From Saprospiraceae bacterium (GTDB lineage: Bacteria; Bacteroidota; Bacteroidia; Chitinophagales; Saprospiraceae), in contig JADKBS010000005.1 in NCBI GenBank assembly GCA_016714985.1, positions 176,001 through 240,000 on the forward strand: a DNA stretch of 64,000 nt, given 5' to 3'. Position numbers and translations under genes: made by a program. The notes beneath the pieces are model-generated. The model was not told the origin of the DNA and did not search any database. It saw only the letters and a program-made list of their open reading frames with translations. Shown piece by piece: positions 51,431 to 61,207 of the stretch. The number at the start of each line of letters is the position of its first letter. Within the stretch, counting starts at the first letter, position 1.

Positions 51431-52117
51431 ATGATGAATCACACAACTTTGAAGGTCGTCATCACAGACGACCATCAGATATTTATTGAAGGATTGAAAG
51501 TAGTGCTTGGCCGGAACGAGAATACAAAGTTTGAAATTCTCTCCGAACTCCACACTGGCAATGCACTTTTCAAGCACCTGGAAACCCTTCATCCAGACCT
51601 CCTCCTCCTCGACCTTAGCCTGCCTGATATTGACGGAATAGAAGTCATTAGCCATTTAAAAAGCATTGGCGCTGAATTTCGCATTCTGGTCATGAGCATG
51701 TATGACGAGCCAAAAGTTATCCGTGCAGCTTTTAAGGCAGGTGCCGATGGTTATGTGCTAAAGAACAGTCCTCCAAGCGAGCTGTTCCATGCCATTGACA
51801 AGGTGATGGAAGGCGATACTTACCTGAGCGTTGGCCTTTCGCTGACCAACCAAACGGGAATGAATTCCCGCTTTACACAGAACGGCAAGCTATCACCTTC
51901 TTACGATGACCGTATTGTGAAGAAGTTCAACCTTACCAAGCGGGAACTGGAAGTACTGAAACTAGTAGGCCAAGCATTGACGAACAAGGAAATTGCAGGC
52001 GAACTTTATATCAGCGACCAAACCGTTAGCGTTCACCGCAAAAATATCATGCGGAAGATGGGGGCTTCCAGTTCGGCAGGATTAATAAAAATAGCTTACG
52101 AAAATAATCTATTTTAA
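51431..52117 (+). CDS. LuxR/NarL-type response regulator
   Basis: A 228-residue regulator. The receiver domain has the acidic pair D-D-H near residues 13-15, the phospho-acceptor Asp61 in L-L-L-L-D-L-S-L-P-D and Lys111 in Y-V-L-K-N. The C-terminal LuxR-type helix-turn-helix reads L-T-K-R-E-L-E-V-L-K-L-V-G-Q-A-L-T-N-K-E-I-A and I-S-D-Q-T-V-S-V-H-R-K-N-I. No kinase is adjacent. It stands 459 bases upstream of the surface-protein cluster in the same direction and could control it, which is inference. Confidence 0.95.
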   Translation: MMNHTTLKVVITDDHQIFIEGLKVVLGRNENTKFEILSELHTGNALFKHLETLHPDLLLLDLSLPDIDGIEVISHLKSIGAEFRILVMSMYDEPKVIRAAFKAGADGYVLKNSPPSELFHAIDKVMEGDTYLSVGLSLTNQTGMNSRFTQNGKLSPSYDDRIVKKFNLTKRELEVLKLVGQALTNKEIAGELYISDQTVSVHRKNIMRKMGASSSAGLIKIAYENNLF

Positions 52118-52575
52118 AAATACCCAAATTAGGTAGGTTGGCATGGAGCTTGCTATGTTTCAAGCAGCTTCCTTGCCTTTTGAGGCAATTTTTACAATGC
52201 CATCCACATTATTGAACTTTCATTGGTTCAAATTTTGCCTATTATTTCCAAAATTGAATTATTGTGCTTAATTTTGCGGCTAGACTGATTTAATAGGATT
52301 CCCATGAACTACAGCATTACAAACTGTTCCCATTTAGCATTCCTTTCTTCGTTTTGCCAACATTTCCATTCCAATGGGTCTAAGCGTGTTTTGTAGTAGT
52401 CTTTGAGCATCCTTCAAAGCGGTTATTTTGTATTGGTTTAATTCGCAAGTTAAGTTGATTGTTTACGCTGGGCTGGCTTTCAGCCTTGCAATTTGTTCAT
52501 AACAGCTTGCTCCAATCGGGGTTATGCACCAACTTAGTAAGAGCACTTAAATGCTTGATTAACAAATTATTATCC
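52118..52575. other. Long spacer before the surface-protein cluster
   Basis: 458 bases without a credible gene. A TAATTTTG -7-like element lies at 52269-52276 but lacks a correctly spaced TTG. A frame extends the next gene upstream to 52459; it encodes no signal peptide and is not used. The length suggests a regulated promoter or long leader. Confidence 0.45.
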
Positions 52576-55500
52576 ATGACAAGTACGAATTTTACCAAGT
52601 TTCCGATTCACGCAGCGGCACTTTGTGGCCTTATCTTCTTTTTTGGCGCTGTACGCATTTCCCATGCTCAAGTGATGGTCTGCAACAACCTTGTTCACGC
52701 CTCTGTGGACAATACACCGAATATCTGCCAAGCAGGCTTGAACGCAGACCAAATTTTGGAAGGGACTCCAATTCCTGGACATACTTACTTCATAGAAGTG
52801 ATGGACAACATTTTTCCGGTGGTCTCAGGGAACAACCAAGTCAGCATCCCAAATGCAAGCCAATATTTCAACCATAACCTAACGGTCAAGATTACGAATG
52901 TGACGGGTGGTGGCAATGCTTGTTGGGGTCAAGTGAAGGTCGAAGACAAACTGGCACCAGTGCTTACTTGTACACCTGCCACAATCCTTTGCTCGGACGA
53001 TATCAATGTTGTTGGTGCACCTACGGCGGTTGACAACTGCACCGCCAATCCCACTATCAATCTCACGGGCGAGACTACCAATACCAATACGCTTTGCACC
53101 AATAATTTCGTCACTGTTACACGCCACTACGTGGCAATAGATGCATCGGGCAATACCTCCGCCCCTTGTCAAAAAGTTATTACCGTCAGCCGCCCAACCG
53201 CTGTTGATTTCCCAAACGACATTAACTGGACCTGCGAGCAATACGCCGCTTTTCCAAATATCATAGCTGCAACCGCCAAACACCCTTACGTCGGCGATTC
53301 GCAGCCTTCAACTAGCCTCATCATTGATGTCAACCTGAACCCGCAGTGTGATGACAACGACCCATCGAGCGATGAACCTTCCATAAACAGTACCAATGCC
53401 CAGAATGGCGGCACAGGTTGCCCAGGTTCGGGTTTGGACGATGTGGATGTGTTGGCATTGACAGGTTCTGGCGTTGTTGCCAATATCATCGGGCAGCACT
53501 GCAACTACCAGCAATCCAAAAGCGACCAAGTGGTTGCCATTTGTGGTACTTCCTTTAAAGTGGTACGTACTTGGACGGTCATCAACTGGTGTACAGGCCA
53601 AATCATTACGACTGGCGTTGGTGGTGAAGACAATGTGCAGGTCATCAAAGTGATGGACAACACGAAGCCGGTCATTACCAGGCCGCCTTTCAATGTGAGC
53701 GCAAACATCCCCGGCCAGCACCCACAGCCATGCAGGTCTATGGGCTTCTTGGAGCCACCTGTTTCCATTAGCGACAACTGCAACACTTACACCCTGAAGA
53801 TTTTGACCACCGTAGGTGAGGCGATTTACCTTGGCGGCAATCCGCTGAACGGCGGTATGATTCCATCGCCGGGCCTTGCGTTGGGCAACCACAATGTTAC
53901 CTACCAAGTGACGGATGCCTGCAACAATATCTTGAACCTCACCGTGCCGATCACGGTGGTTGACGATATTGCCCCTACGATGGTCTGTATTGAATACCTC
54001 GATGTGAACATCACCACTGGCGGTAGTGCTACCGTATTTGCCAACAGCTTCACAAGTGGTGCTTATGACAACTGCTGCATTGATCATTACGAGGTGCGCC
54101 GGATGATCGACCCCTGCGCCGATGGTCACGATGATACCCTCTTCGGACCTTCTGTAGTTTTCTGCTGCAATGATGTAGCCAATAGCCCAGTCATGGTGGT
54201 TGTAAGGGGCGTGGATTGCTTTGGCAACACTGGAGAGTGCATGGTTGAAGTTTTTGTAAATGACAAGCTGCACCCAACTTTGGTAAGCTGTCCCCCAAAC
54301 CAACGCATTTCCTGTGATTGGTACGCTGACAACTTGGAGACCCAATTGGCAGGTCTTAACAATGTGCAGCAGTGTTCTTTGATGACTGCTAAAGGCTTCG
54401 GCAATGCGACTTATTACGATAACTGCGCTGCGACCGTTTCCTGCAACGTCACCTTCAACCTTGACCAGTGCTTGGAAGGTACCCTTACCCGTACCTTCAG
54501 CGCCAAGGATGCCAGCAACAACAGCTCTGTACAGCCTTGTACACAGGTCATCAACGTTGACCACGTGAGCGATTGGGCCGTGGAATTCCCAGCTGATATT
54601 ACCGTAAACTGTGGCACCACGCCTCCTGCTTTTGGCGAGCCGGAAATTTTCTATGAAACTTGTGAATTGGTGGCCGTCAACTACGATGATGAAGTATTCA
54701 ACGTCGTAGCCGATGCATGCTATAAAATAGTGCGCACTTGGACCATTATCAACTGGTGTGCAGTTGGTGCCGATGTGAACCAAGAGGTGGTCGAGCAGCC
54801 AGAAAACCAGCTTGGCCTTGCGTTCCCAGCTTGCGACATTGACAACGATGGCGACTGCGATGGCCGCACCTTCCGTGATAGCTGGAGGGGTTCCGTGCCG
54901 GTACCAAACCCGTTTGCGCCTACTGCTTACAGGCTACGCCCTACCGCAGTTGATGCCCACACACCGAGCACCAACCCCGTGCTCAATTTCCGCAACCCTG
55001 ACACAGACGTGGATACCGACCCTTGGGATGGTTTTATCACCTATCAGCAAACCATTAAGGTCAACGATGCTGTTGATCCTGTTTTTGCCAACAATTGTGT
55101 TGTACCAGACGTGTGCATCGAGGGCAACTCCTGCGTTACCAACCTGATATTGCCAACACCTGATATTGATGATTGCAGCCCAAACCTGACCATCACTGCG
55201 CAAGTGAATTTTGGCGGTATCTGGGTAAGCGGCCTTGGGCCTTTCAACAACGTTGGCCCAGGTACCTACGTAGTTCGTTACAACGTCAAGGACAATTGCA
55301 ACAATCAATCAGAATGCACGACCACGCTTGCCGTCAAGGACTGCAAGAAGCCAACGCCTTATTGCCGCAATGGCTTGGTTGTAGAGTTGATGCAAACGGG
55401 CATGGTAGAGGTATGGGCTTCTGACCTGAATTCAGGCAGTTTCGACAATTGCCCCGGCACACTGAAATACTCGTTTTCTTCGGATGTGAATGATTTGGGC

Positions 55501-56850
55501 GAAGTGTTCACCTGTGATGACTTGGGCACCAACCCCGTTCAGATGTGGGTAACAGATGCTGCGGGCAACCAAGACTACTGTGAGACTTTCGTTGTTATTC
55601 AAGACAACATGATGGCTTGCAACAATAGTGGTGACCCTTTGATAGCTGGTACAATTGCCAATGAAGATGACCTTGCGGTGGAAGGTGTAACAGTAGGTAT
55701 AAATCCTGTCGGCGGGACGAGCTTACAAGTGGTGACTGGCTCAAATGGTGGGTATGCATTTTTCAATAATTTCAATGGGCAAGATGTTACGATTACCCCT
55801 TCGCATGACGAGTACCCGATGAACGGAGTATCCACTTTTGACTTAGTACTCATCAGCAAGCATATCTTAGGTTCAACACCACTTGGTTCGCCATACAAGA
55901 TTATTGCCGCAGATGCCAACCGCTCCAACAGCGTGACAACTTTCGACTTGGTTGAAATTCGCAAGCTCATTTTGCAGATAAACGATAATTTCCCGAACAA
56001 CACCTCTTGGAGGTTTGTGCCAAGTGATTTCGTTTTCCCAAACCCAGCCGCCCCATTTAGTGCCCCGTTCCCAGAAGTTATCAACGAAAATGACTTTGGC
56101 AACAACCAGGTTTTAAACTACGATTTCGTTGCCATCAAAACAGGCGATGTAAACAACAGTGCGGCGGTGAACCTCATGGGGCAAAACGAGGAGCGCAGCA
56201 ACGGCAAGTTTGCATTGAATGCAGAAGATAGGCAAATAGTCAAAGGTGAGCAGATCACGGTTGATTTCAACGCAGCCGACTTGGAATTGCTTGGCTTCCA
56301 GTTCTCCTTGAATTTTGATGTCAATGCCCTCGAATTCGTTGACTTGAAATCAGGTGTGGCTGGCGATGAGAACTTTGGTTTCAAGCATATTAATAAAGGT
56401 GTGCTGACAGCAAGCTGGCATGGGGCTGCCACGGAGCGCAAAATGTTCAGCTTGGTGTTCCGTGCAAAGCAGCAGGGCCGTTTGAGCGACTATATTTCCA
56501 TCAACTCCAGCCTGACAAAGGCAGAAGCATACCGTACCAACGGCGATTTGATGGAGGTGCAGTTGGCGTTCGATACAAGGACTGAACTACAGTTCGCACT
56601 TTACCAGAATACGCCCAACCCTTTCAGTGGTGTCACTACGATTGGGTTCAACCTGCCGAGTGCAGGTACTGGCAGCCTGACACTGACCGACATCTCCGGC
56701 AAGGTAGTTAAGCGCATTGAGCGTGAATTTGTCACAGGTTACAATGAAATCCGTTTAACCCGTGATGAACTGCCTGCCTCTGGCGTGATTTATTACACAT
56801 TGAAAACGTCCAACGATACGGCTACGAAGAAAATGGTCATCGTTGATTAG
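52576..56850 (+). CDS. T9SS cargo protein with HYR/Ig-like repeats, dockerin-like and cohesin-like domains
   Basis: The start at 52576 gives a signal peptide ending S-H-A-Q. The 1424-residue protein has about ten HYR/Ig-like domains (D-N-C ... C-T-x-N and V-T-V-V-D-D-I-A-P-T repeats, Cys-rich) to about residue 1020. A CarboxypepD-like strand set (I-A-N-E-D-D-L-A-V-E-G-V-T-V-G) follows. Then comes a dockerin-like pair of loop-helix segments (S-T-F-D-L-V-L-I-S-K-H-I-L-G and D-A-N-R-S-N-S-V-T-T-F-D-L-V-E-I-R-K-L-I-L), the second with Asp/Asn/Ser at calcium positions. After this lies a cohesin-like domain (about 1215-1325: F-Q-F-S-L-N-F-D-V-N-A-L-E-F). A type-A T9SS sorting domain ends it. It heads the cluster whose next two genes encode further cohesin-like domains. 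Confidence 0.85.
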   Translation: MTSTNFTKFPIHAAALCGLIFFFGAVRISHAQVMVCNNLVHASVDNTPNICQAGLNADQILEGTPIPGHTYFIEVMDNIFPVVSGNNQVSIPNASQYFNHNLTVKITNVTGGGNACWGQVKVEDKLAPVLTCTPATILCSDDINVVGAPTAVDNCTANPTINLTGETTNTNTLCTNNFVTVTRHYVAIDASGNTSAPCQKVITVSRPTAVDFPNDINWTCEQYAAFPNIIAATAKHPYVGDSQPSTSLIIDVNLNPQCDDNDPSSDEPSINSTNAQNGGTGCPGSGLDDVDVLALTGSGVVANIIGQHCNYQQSKSDQVVAICGTSFKVVRTWTVINWCTGQIITTGVGGEDNVQVIKVMDNTKPVITRPPFNVSANIPGQHPQPCRSMGFLEPPVSISDNCNTYTLKILTTVGEAIYLGGNPLNGGMIPSPGLALGNHNVTYQVTDACNNILNLTVPITVVDDIAPTMVCIEYLDVNITTGGSATVFANSFTSGAYDNCCIDHYEVRRMIDPCADGHDDTLFGPSVVFCCNDVANSPVMVVVRGVDCFGNTGECMVEVFVNDKLHPTLVSCPPNQRISCDWYADNLETQLAGLNNVQQCSLMTAKGFGNATYYDNCAATVSCNVTFNLDQCLEGTLTRTFSAKDASNNSSVQPCTQVINVDHVSDWAVEFPADITVNCGTTPPAFGEPEIFYETCELVAVNYDDEVFNVVADACYKIVRTWTIINWCAVGADVNQEVVEQPENQLGLAFPACDIDNDGDCDGRTFRDSWRGSVPVPNPFAPTAYRLRPTAVDAHTPSTNPVLNFRNPDTDVDTDPWDGFITYQQTIKVNDAVDPVFANNCVVPDVCIEGNSCVTNLILPTPDIDDCSPNLTITAQVNFGGIWVSGLGPFNNVGPGTYVVRYNVKDNCNNQSECTTTLAVKDCKKPTPYCRNGLVVELMQTGMVEVWASDLNSGSFDNCPGTLKYSFSSDVNDLGEVFTCDDLGTNPVQMWVTDAAGNQDYCETFVVIQDNMMACNNSGDPLIAGTIANEDDLAVEGVTVGINPVGGTSLQVVTGSNGGYAFFNNFNGQDVTITPSHDEYPMNGVSTFDLVLISKHILGSTPLGSPYKIIAADANRSNSVTTFDLVEIRKLILQINDNFPNNTSWRFVPSDFVFPNPAAPFSAPFPEVINENDFGNNQVLNYDFVAIKTGDVNNSAAVNLMGQNEERSNGKFALNAEDRQIVKGEQITVDFNAADLELLGFQFSLNFDVNALEFVDLKSGVAGDENFGFKHINKGVLTASWHGAATERKMFSLVFRAKQQGRLSDYISINSSLTKAEAYRTNGDLMEVQLAFDTRTELQFALYQNTPNPFSGVTTIGFNLPSAGTGSLTLTDISGKVVKRIEREFVTGYNEIRLTRDELPASGVIYYTLKTSNDTATKKMVIVD

Positions 56851-56866
56851 TAAGTATTTTAGCAGG

Positions 56867-56908
56867 GGTTGTTTTTGGAGAAATTCAATTGATTTTCCAA
56901 AAACAACC
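56867..56908 (+). terminator. Terminator hairpin
   Basis: GGTTGTTTTTGGA pairs perfectly with TCCAAAAACAACC around 16 bases, 17 bases after the stop at 56850. Confidence 0.7.
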
Positions 56909-57035
56909 TCATTCACGCTCCATTCAATAGTTACAATTGAAGATAAAATGGACAGACCGACACAATTAATTAATGTGTTGGCTGCTTTCCACCTTATTAA
57001 CTTTTTTTGGCAAACAACTTGTATAACCGATTATC

Positions 57036-57842
57036 ATGAAAAAGATTAATGTTTCCTTCCTTTTCATTGCCCTGCTTGCTGCCTTTGGATTGCAAGCACA
57101 AGCAGTTTCTTTGGTAATGCCAGAGAAAACTGTTGATCCAGGCCAAACCTTCTCCATTGATATCCAGGCTTCCGATTTTGACGATATTGCAAGCATGCAG
57201 TTCACCATCTTCTGGAATCCATCCATCATTCAATTTCAATCGGTTGGCAACCTGAACGCCAATATGCCGGACTTCTCGACGAATGATGTGAACTTCAACG
57301 TTAGCAACGCCCCCAATGGAAAGCTAAGGGTTAGCTGGTACTGGTTCGATCCAACGACCAATACCGCCGTCACCTTGGCTGACAACTCTACGCTCTTCAG
57401 CCTGAACTTTAAGGCAGTTGGCGGTCAAGGCACCAATTCGATGCTCGAAATTGCCGACGATACGACCGTTGATCCGCCGTTTACCGTGGAGGTAGCCAAT
57501 TATGATCAAATCGTGCCTGTTGCCATAGATAACGGCAAGGTGACCATCTCAGGCGTGAACGCAAGCAAGGAATCTATTACAGAAGACTTTATTTTATTCC
57601 AAAATAATCCGAACCCTTTTAGTGAAATAACGTATATTTCATTCAACTTGACAATAGGCTCCGATGCCCATCTGACCATTTATGACAGCAATGGCAAAGT
57701 GGTCATGCAAGAGAACAAGTTTTTTCCGGCTGGTTTAAGCAGAATACCTGTACAACGGGATATGCTCAACAGCGCAGGTTCGTACCTTTACACCCTGAAA
57801 ACAGAAAGAGCTACTGCCACAAGGCAGTTGATAATGCAATAA
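57036..57842 (+). CDS. Short cohesin-like T9SS protein
   Basis: A 268-residue protein with a signal peptide (A-F-G-L-Q-A-Q-A), one cohesin-like beta-sandwich (about 22-175) and a type-A T9SS sorting domain. Cohesin-like features: P-E-K-T-V-D-P-G-Q-T-F-S-I-D-I, M-Q-F-T-I-F-W-N-P-S-I-I-Q-F, L-R-V-S-W-Y-W-F-D-P and L-F-S-L-N-F-K-A-V-G. In structure terms this fold binds dockerins, though many cohesin-like domains in non-cellulolytic bacteria have unknown partners. The dockerin-like segment of the preceding gene is an obvious candidate. Start ATG 57036 follows directly on an AT-rich leader. Confidence 0.85.
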   Translation: MKKINVSFLFIALLAAFGLQAQAVSLVMPEKTVDPGQTFSIDIQASDFDDIASMQFTIFWNPSIIQFQSVGNLNANMPDFSTNDVNFNVSNAPNGKLRVSWYWFDPTTNTAVTLADNSTLFSLNFKAVGGQGTNSMLEIADDTTVDPPFTVEVANYDQIVPVAIDNGKVTISGVNASKESITEDFILFQNNPNPFSEITYISFNLTIGSDAHLTIYDSNGKVVMQENKFFPAGLSRIPVQRDMLNSAGSYLYTLKTERATATRQLIMQ

Positions 57843-57935
57843 AGTTTTAATGTTGGCGGCTTTTGTGGAATTACAAAGCCATCCAATTGGTTTCCGATTA
57901 CATTTTTTAACAATTATTGTCCCGATTCCGAACAT

Positions 57936-59339
57936 ATGAAAAGACCGATTACCAATCTCGTCATTGGGCTATTGGCGTTTTTTGCCACGCAACTTGCCGC
58001 ACAGCCCACTTTTACAATGTCTCCCACGACCATCACGGCCAATCAGGGAGATGTCATCACGGTTAACGTTGCAGTAACGAACTTCACGAACATCATTAGT
58101 TTCCAGTATTCAATGAACTGGAACCCAGCGGTGTTGCAGTTCAATGCACCTGTTGGAAACCTGAACCTTTCTGGCTTAGCAGCAGCTAGTTTTGGAACCA
58201 ACCAAGCAGCCAATGGATTTGTCACAACTTCTTGGACGGATCCCAACGTCACCGGCGTTACTGTCCCAAATGGTACAGTTATCTATACGTTGAGCTTTAC
58301 CGTATTGTCCACCAATGGGGCGACCATTGCATTTGGTAACACGCCTACGCCTTTTGAGGTGATCAACGGTAATGGTGTTGATGTCGCCAACAACTCGACC
58401 TTCACCCCAACGCAGGTAAATGGTGGTGATGGCGGCTCTGGCGGTGGCGGCGGCGGTTCCGGTGGCGGCGGGGGTGGCTCTGGCGGCGGCGGCGGTGGAA
58501 ACCCAATCACTGGATTTGCCGTCTATGCTACCGACTTGACCGCTGCATCTGGTGCACAAAATGCATGTGTTGATGTAAAAGTGTTGGACTTTACCGATAT
58601 CTTACTCATGCAATACACCATGGAGTTTGATGAAACGAAGTGGCAATTTGCAAGCATCCCAGCCAACTCCTATGGCCTGCCAGGAATGAGTTCCGCCACT
58701 TTTGGTACAAGCCCAACCCTGTTGAGTGAAGGGTATATTACTTTTTCATGGACTGACCCCACAACTAATCCAGCTACGGTAGCTGACAGTACCACCATTT
58801 ACAAAGTTTGCTTCAATGCAATTGGGGCCAATAATTGTGGTTCGACAACGCAATTGGAGTTTAATTCTGACAAAACTTCGATTGAAGTAATTGACGGCGA
58901 TGGCGACCCAGTTACATTCCAAAGCGTACCTGCAGACCTTGAAATCTGCAATACCCCCGGCGGCGGTGGCAATACTGGCGGTGGCGGTGGCAACACTGGC
59001 GGTGGTGGTGGCAACACTGGAGGTGGTGGTGGCAACTACACCACCTTAACTTTCGTTGCAAGCGAAGTGGAAGCTCCAACCGCTTCGCAAATTTGCGTTG
59101 ATGTAAAAGCCTATAAATTCACCTGTATCGTTAGTGCCCAGTATTCAATCCATTTCAACCAAAGCATAACACAGTTTGTGTCCGTCCAGGGCTTTGGGGT
59201 GCCTGGCTTGGATGCCAGCAATTTTGGTACAACCGATGCCAACACTGGATTGATTCGTTTTCGTGGGCTTCTCAAGACCCCGTCAGTGGCAACACGGTTG
59301 CCGATGGCACTACAATCTACCAACTCTGCTTCAACGTGA
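57936..59339 (+). CDS. Cohesin-like/SprB-repeat adhesin, part 1 (frameshift at 59261)
   Basis: Signal peptide (F-A-T-Q-L-A-A-Q) and three cohesin-like domains: about 26-165, 190-340 and 370 onward. They share V-x-N-F/V-x-D-F-T, M-E-F/M-N-W, F-G-T and T-S-W-T-D-P / F-S-W-T-D-P strands. They are joined by two glycine linkers, (G-G-G-G-G-G-S)n-like near residues 165-188 and (G-G-G-G-N-T)n near 345-365. The third domain breaks at the TTTT run 59258-59261: one more T would continue as R-F-S-W-A-S-Q-D-P-V-S-G-N-T. The frame then ends at 59339 in nonsense. The rest of the gene follows in two further frames up to 62622; the whole protein would be about 1560 residues. Confidence 0.8.
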   Translation: MKRPITNLVIGLLAFFATQLAAQPTFTMSPTTITANQGDVITVNVAVTNFTNIISFQYSMNWNPAVLQFNAPVGNLNLSGLAAASFGTNQAANGFVTTSWTDPNVTGVTVPNGTVIYTLSFTVLSTNGATIAFGNTPTPFEVINGNGVDVANNSTFTPTQVNGGDGGSGGGGGGSGGGGGGSGGGGGGNPITGFAVYATDLTAASGAQNACVDVKVLDFTDILLMQYTMEFDETKWQFASIPANSYGLPGMSSATFGTSPTLLSEGYITFSWTDPTTNPATVADSTTIYKVCFNAIGANNCGSTTQLEFNSDKTSIEVIDGDGDPVTFQSVPADLEICNTPGGGGNTGGGGGNTGGGGGNTGGGGGNYTTLTFVASEVEAPTASQICVDVKAYKFTCIVSAQYSIHFNQSITQFVSVQGFGVPGLDASNFGTTDANTGLIRFRGLLKTPSVATRLPMALQSTNSAST

Positions 59340-61207
59340 CGGGCTCCAACGGCCAAGTAAGCAATATCACATTCGATGGTACACCCACTGTGGTAGAAGT
59401 AGCAAGTTGTAGCAGTTCCAATGTCACCCCAACCTTCGATCCCGGCTCTGTTACGGTCGGTGTTTCCTGCGCCGGACCGGTCACCATTTCAAACAATACC
59501 ATCACACACGTAGCTTGCCCTGGTGGCAACACGGGTGCGATAAATATCACAACGGCTGGTGGCAGTGCCATCAAGACCTATGCTTGGTCAAATGGCCAAA
59601 GCACGGAGGATATTTCTGACCTTGCGGCTGGCACTTATACGGTGACCGTGACGAGCTGCGCCGGCACACAATCTACCACACAGCAATTTACTGTCAATTC
59701 TAACAACTCCCAGATAATCATCACCTACGTGGCTGATGATGTAGAGTGTTTTGGTGAAACCAACGGCTCTGTTGACATCACTGTTTCTGGTGGAAGTACC
59801 ACTGGAACAGGCTGCAGCAGCTATGCTTACCTCTGGAGCAATGGTGCCACCACGCAGGACCTCACTGGACTGGCCGCTGGCAATTACACAGTTACCGTTA
59901 CGGATTGCAACGGCTGTCAAAGAATCTCCAGCGTTGCAGAAGTGAAAGCTCCCACGTCCGCCATCGTCTTATCAGAAACCCACACCAATGTGTCTTGCAA
60001 TGGGGCTGCCAATGGCAACATAACTGCTTCTGCAACAGGTGGCGGCAATAACAAGGAATATCGCTTGGGCAATGGCGCATGGGGCACAAACCCTGCTTTC
60101 GCTGGCCTAACTGCTGGCAACTACAATATCCAGGTTCGGGACAATTTTGGCTGTGTTAAGACAATACCTGTTACCATCTCTCAACCAAACGCGTTGACGG
60201 TTACATTGACTGCTAATGCTCCGACACCCGGTCAGAACAATGGATCAATAAGTGCAGCGGTATCAGGTGGTACTCCCTCCTACACTTTTGCTTGGTCAGG
60301 ACCAAACGGCCCGGTGCCCGGCAACCCGCAGAACCCATCCAATCTCGCACCGGGCACCTATTGCGTGACGGTTACGGATGCTAACTTGTGCTCGAAGACC
60401 GGTTGCTCACTTGTAGTGGCTCCCTTAACAGATAACCCCAGCAACCCCAGCAGGGTAGTTCGCAATGCCTGTTTTAATCAGTGTAACGGCGAAATTCTTG
60501 TTGTCATGATTGGGGGCATACCCCCATACACCTATACTTGGCAAGGCCCAAGTACCGCCACTGGCAGCAACCCAACTGACCTTTGCGCTGGCAACTACTC
60601 GGTCACGGTCACAAGTTCGAATAGCGGGCCAACCTCCACCCAGTCATTTGTGGTGACGGGGGCACAATCGGCACCCGGTGCTGTCAGTTCTTTGGATGTG
60701 CCTTCATCGTCCTGCACTTGTGACGGTACGATTGCATTAAGCCCAACGGGTGGTTCAGGCACTGGCTACACCTACCTTTGGAGTAATGGCCAATCGGGCA
60801 GCACTGCAATCGGACTTTGCGAAGGTTCATTCAGTGTGGTTGTAACAGATGGTAGTCAATGTACAGGTACAGCTGGTCCATTTGCTTTGCAGTATGACCC
60901 TGTGGTTTTGGGCACACCCAACGCCATCCCATCCAATTCATGTGCTTCGGTTGACAATGGCAAAGTAGTGCTTTCCATCAATGGAGGCACGCCGCCCTAT
61001 AATTATTCGATTGCGGGGCAGACCCCAATGTTCAATCAAGGCAATGCTGTCACTTTTACTGGTTTAGCTCCCGGTAATTACAGCTACACCATCACAGATA
61101 ACGGTCTTTGCTCTGATTTGCAAAGCAAAACTGGTACTTTCACTATTGGTGAGACGGTGCTTGCGATTACGCCGGTGACAGTAACGCATGCCACACTACT
61201 ACTTTAG
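59262..61207 (+). CDS. Cohesin-like/SprB-repeat adhesin, part 2
   Basis: The frame finishes the third cohesin-like domain (L-C-F-N-V-T-G-S-N-G-Q) and then holds about seven SprB-type repeats of about 75-85 residues. Their pattern is A-C-P-G-G-N-T-G-A-I-N-I ... Y-A-W-S-N-G-Q-S-T-E-D ... L-A-A-G-T-Y-T-V-T-V-T. A frame with its own start opens at 59336 (GTG), overlapping the previous stop. At about 61190-61200 (ACACTACTACT) a second one-base shift ends this frame in H-A-T-L-L-L, whereas the repeat goes on in the next frame as T-T-T-L-G-H-V-D-I. Confidence 0.8.

Noticed and set aside
53308..54783. 491-residue frame on the minus strand
   Set aside because: Antisense to the HYR-repeat protein, which has a signal peptide, ordered domains and a sorting domain on the plus strand.
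59258..61200. Programmed ribosomal frameshifting in the adhesin
   Set aside because: No slippery heptamer plus structure is evident, and similar breaks occur in unrelated genes at ordinary short runs, so indels are simpler.
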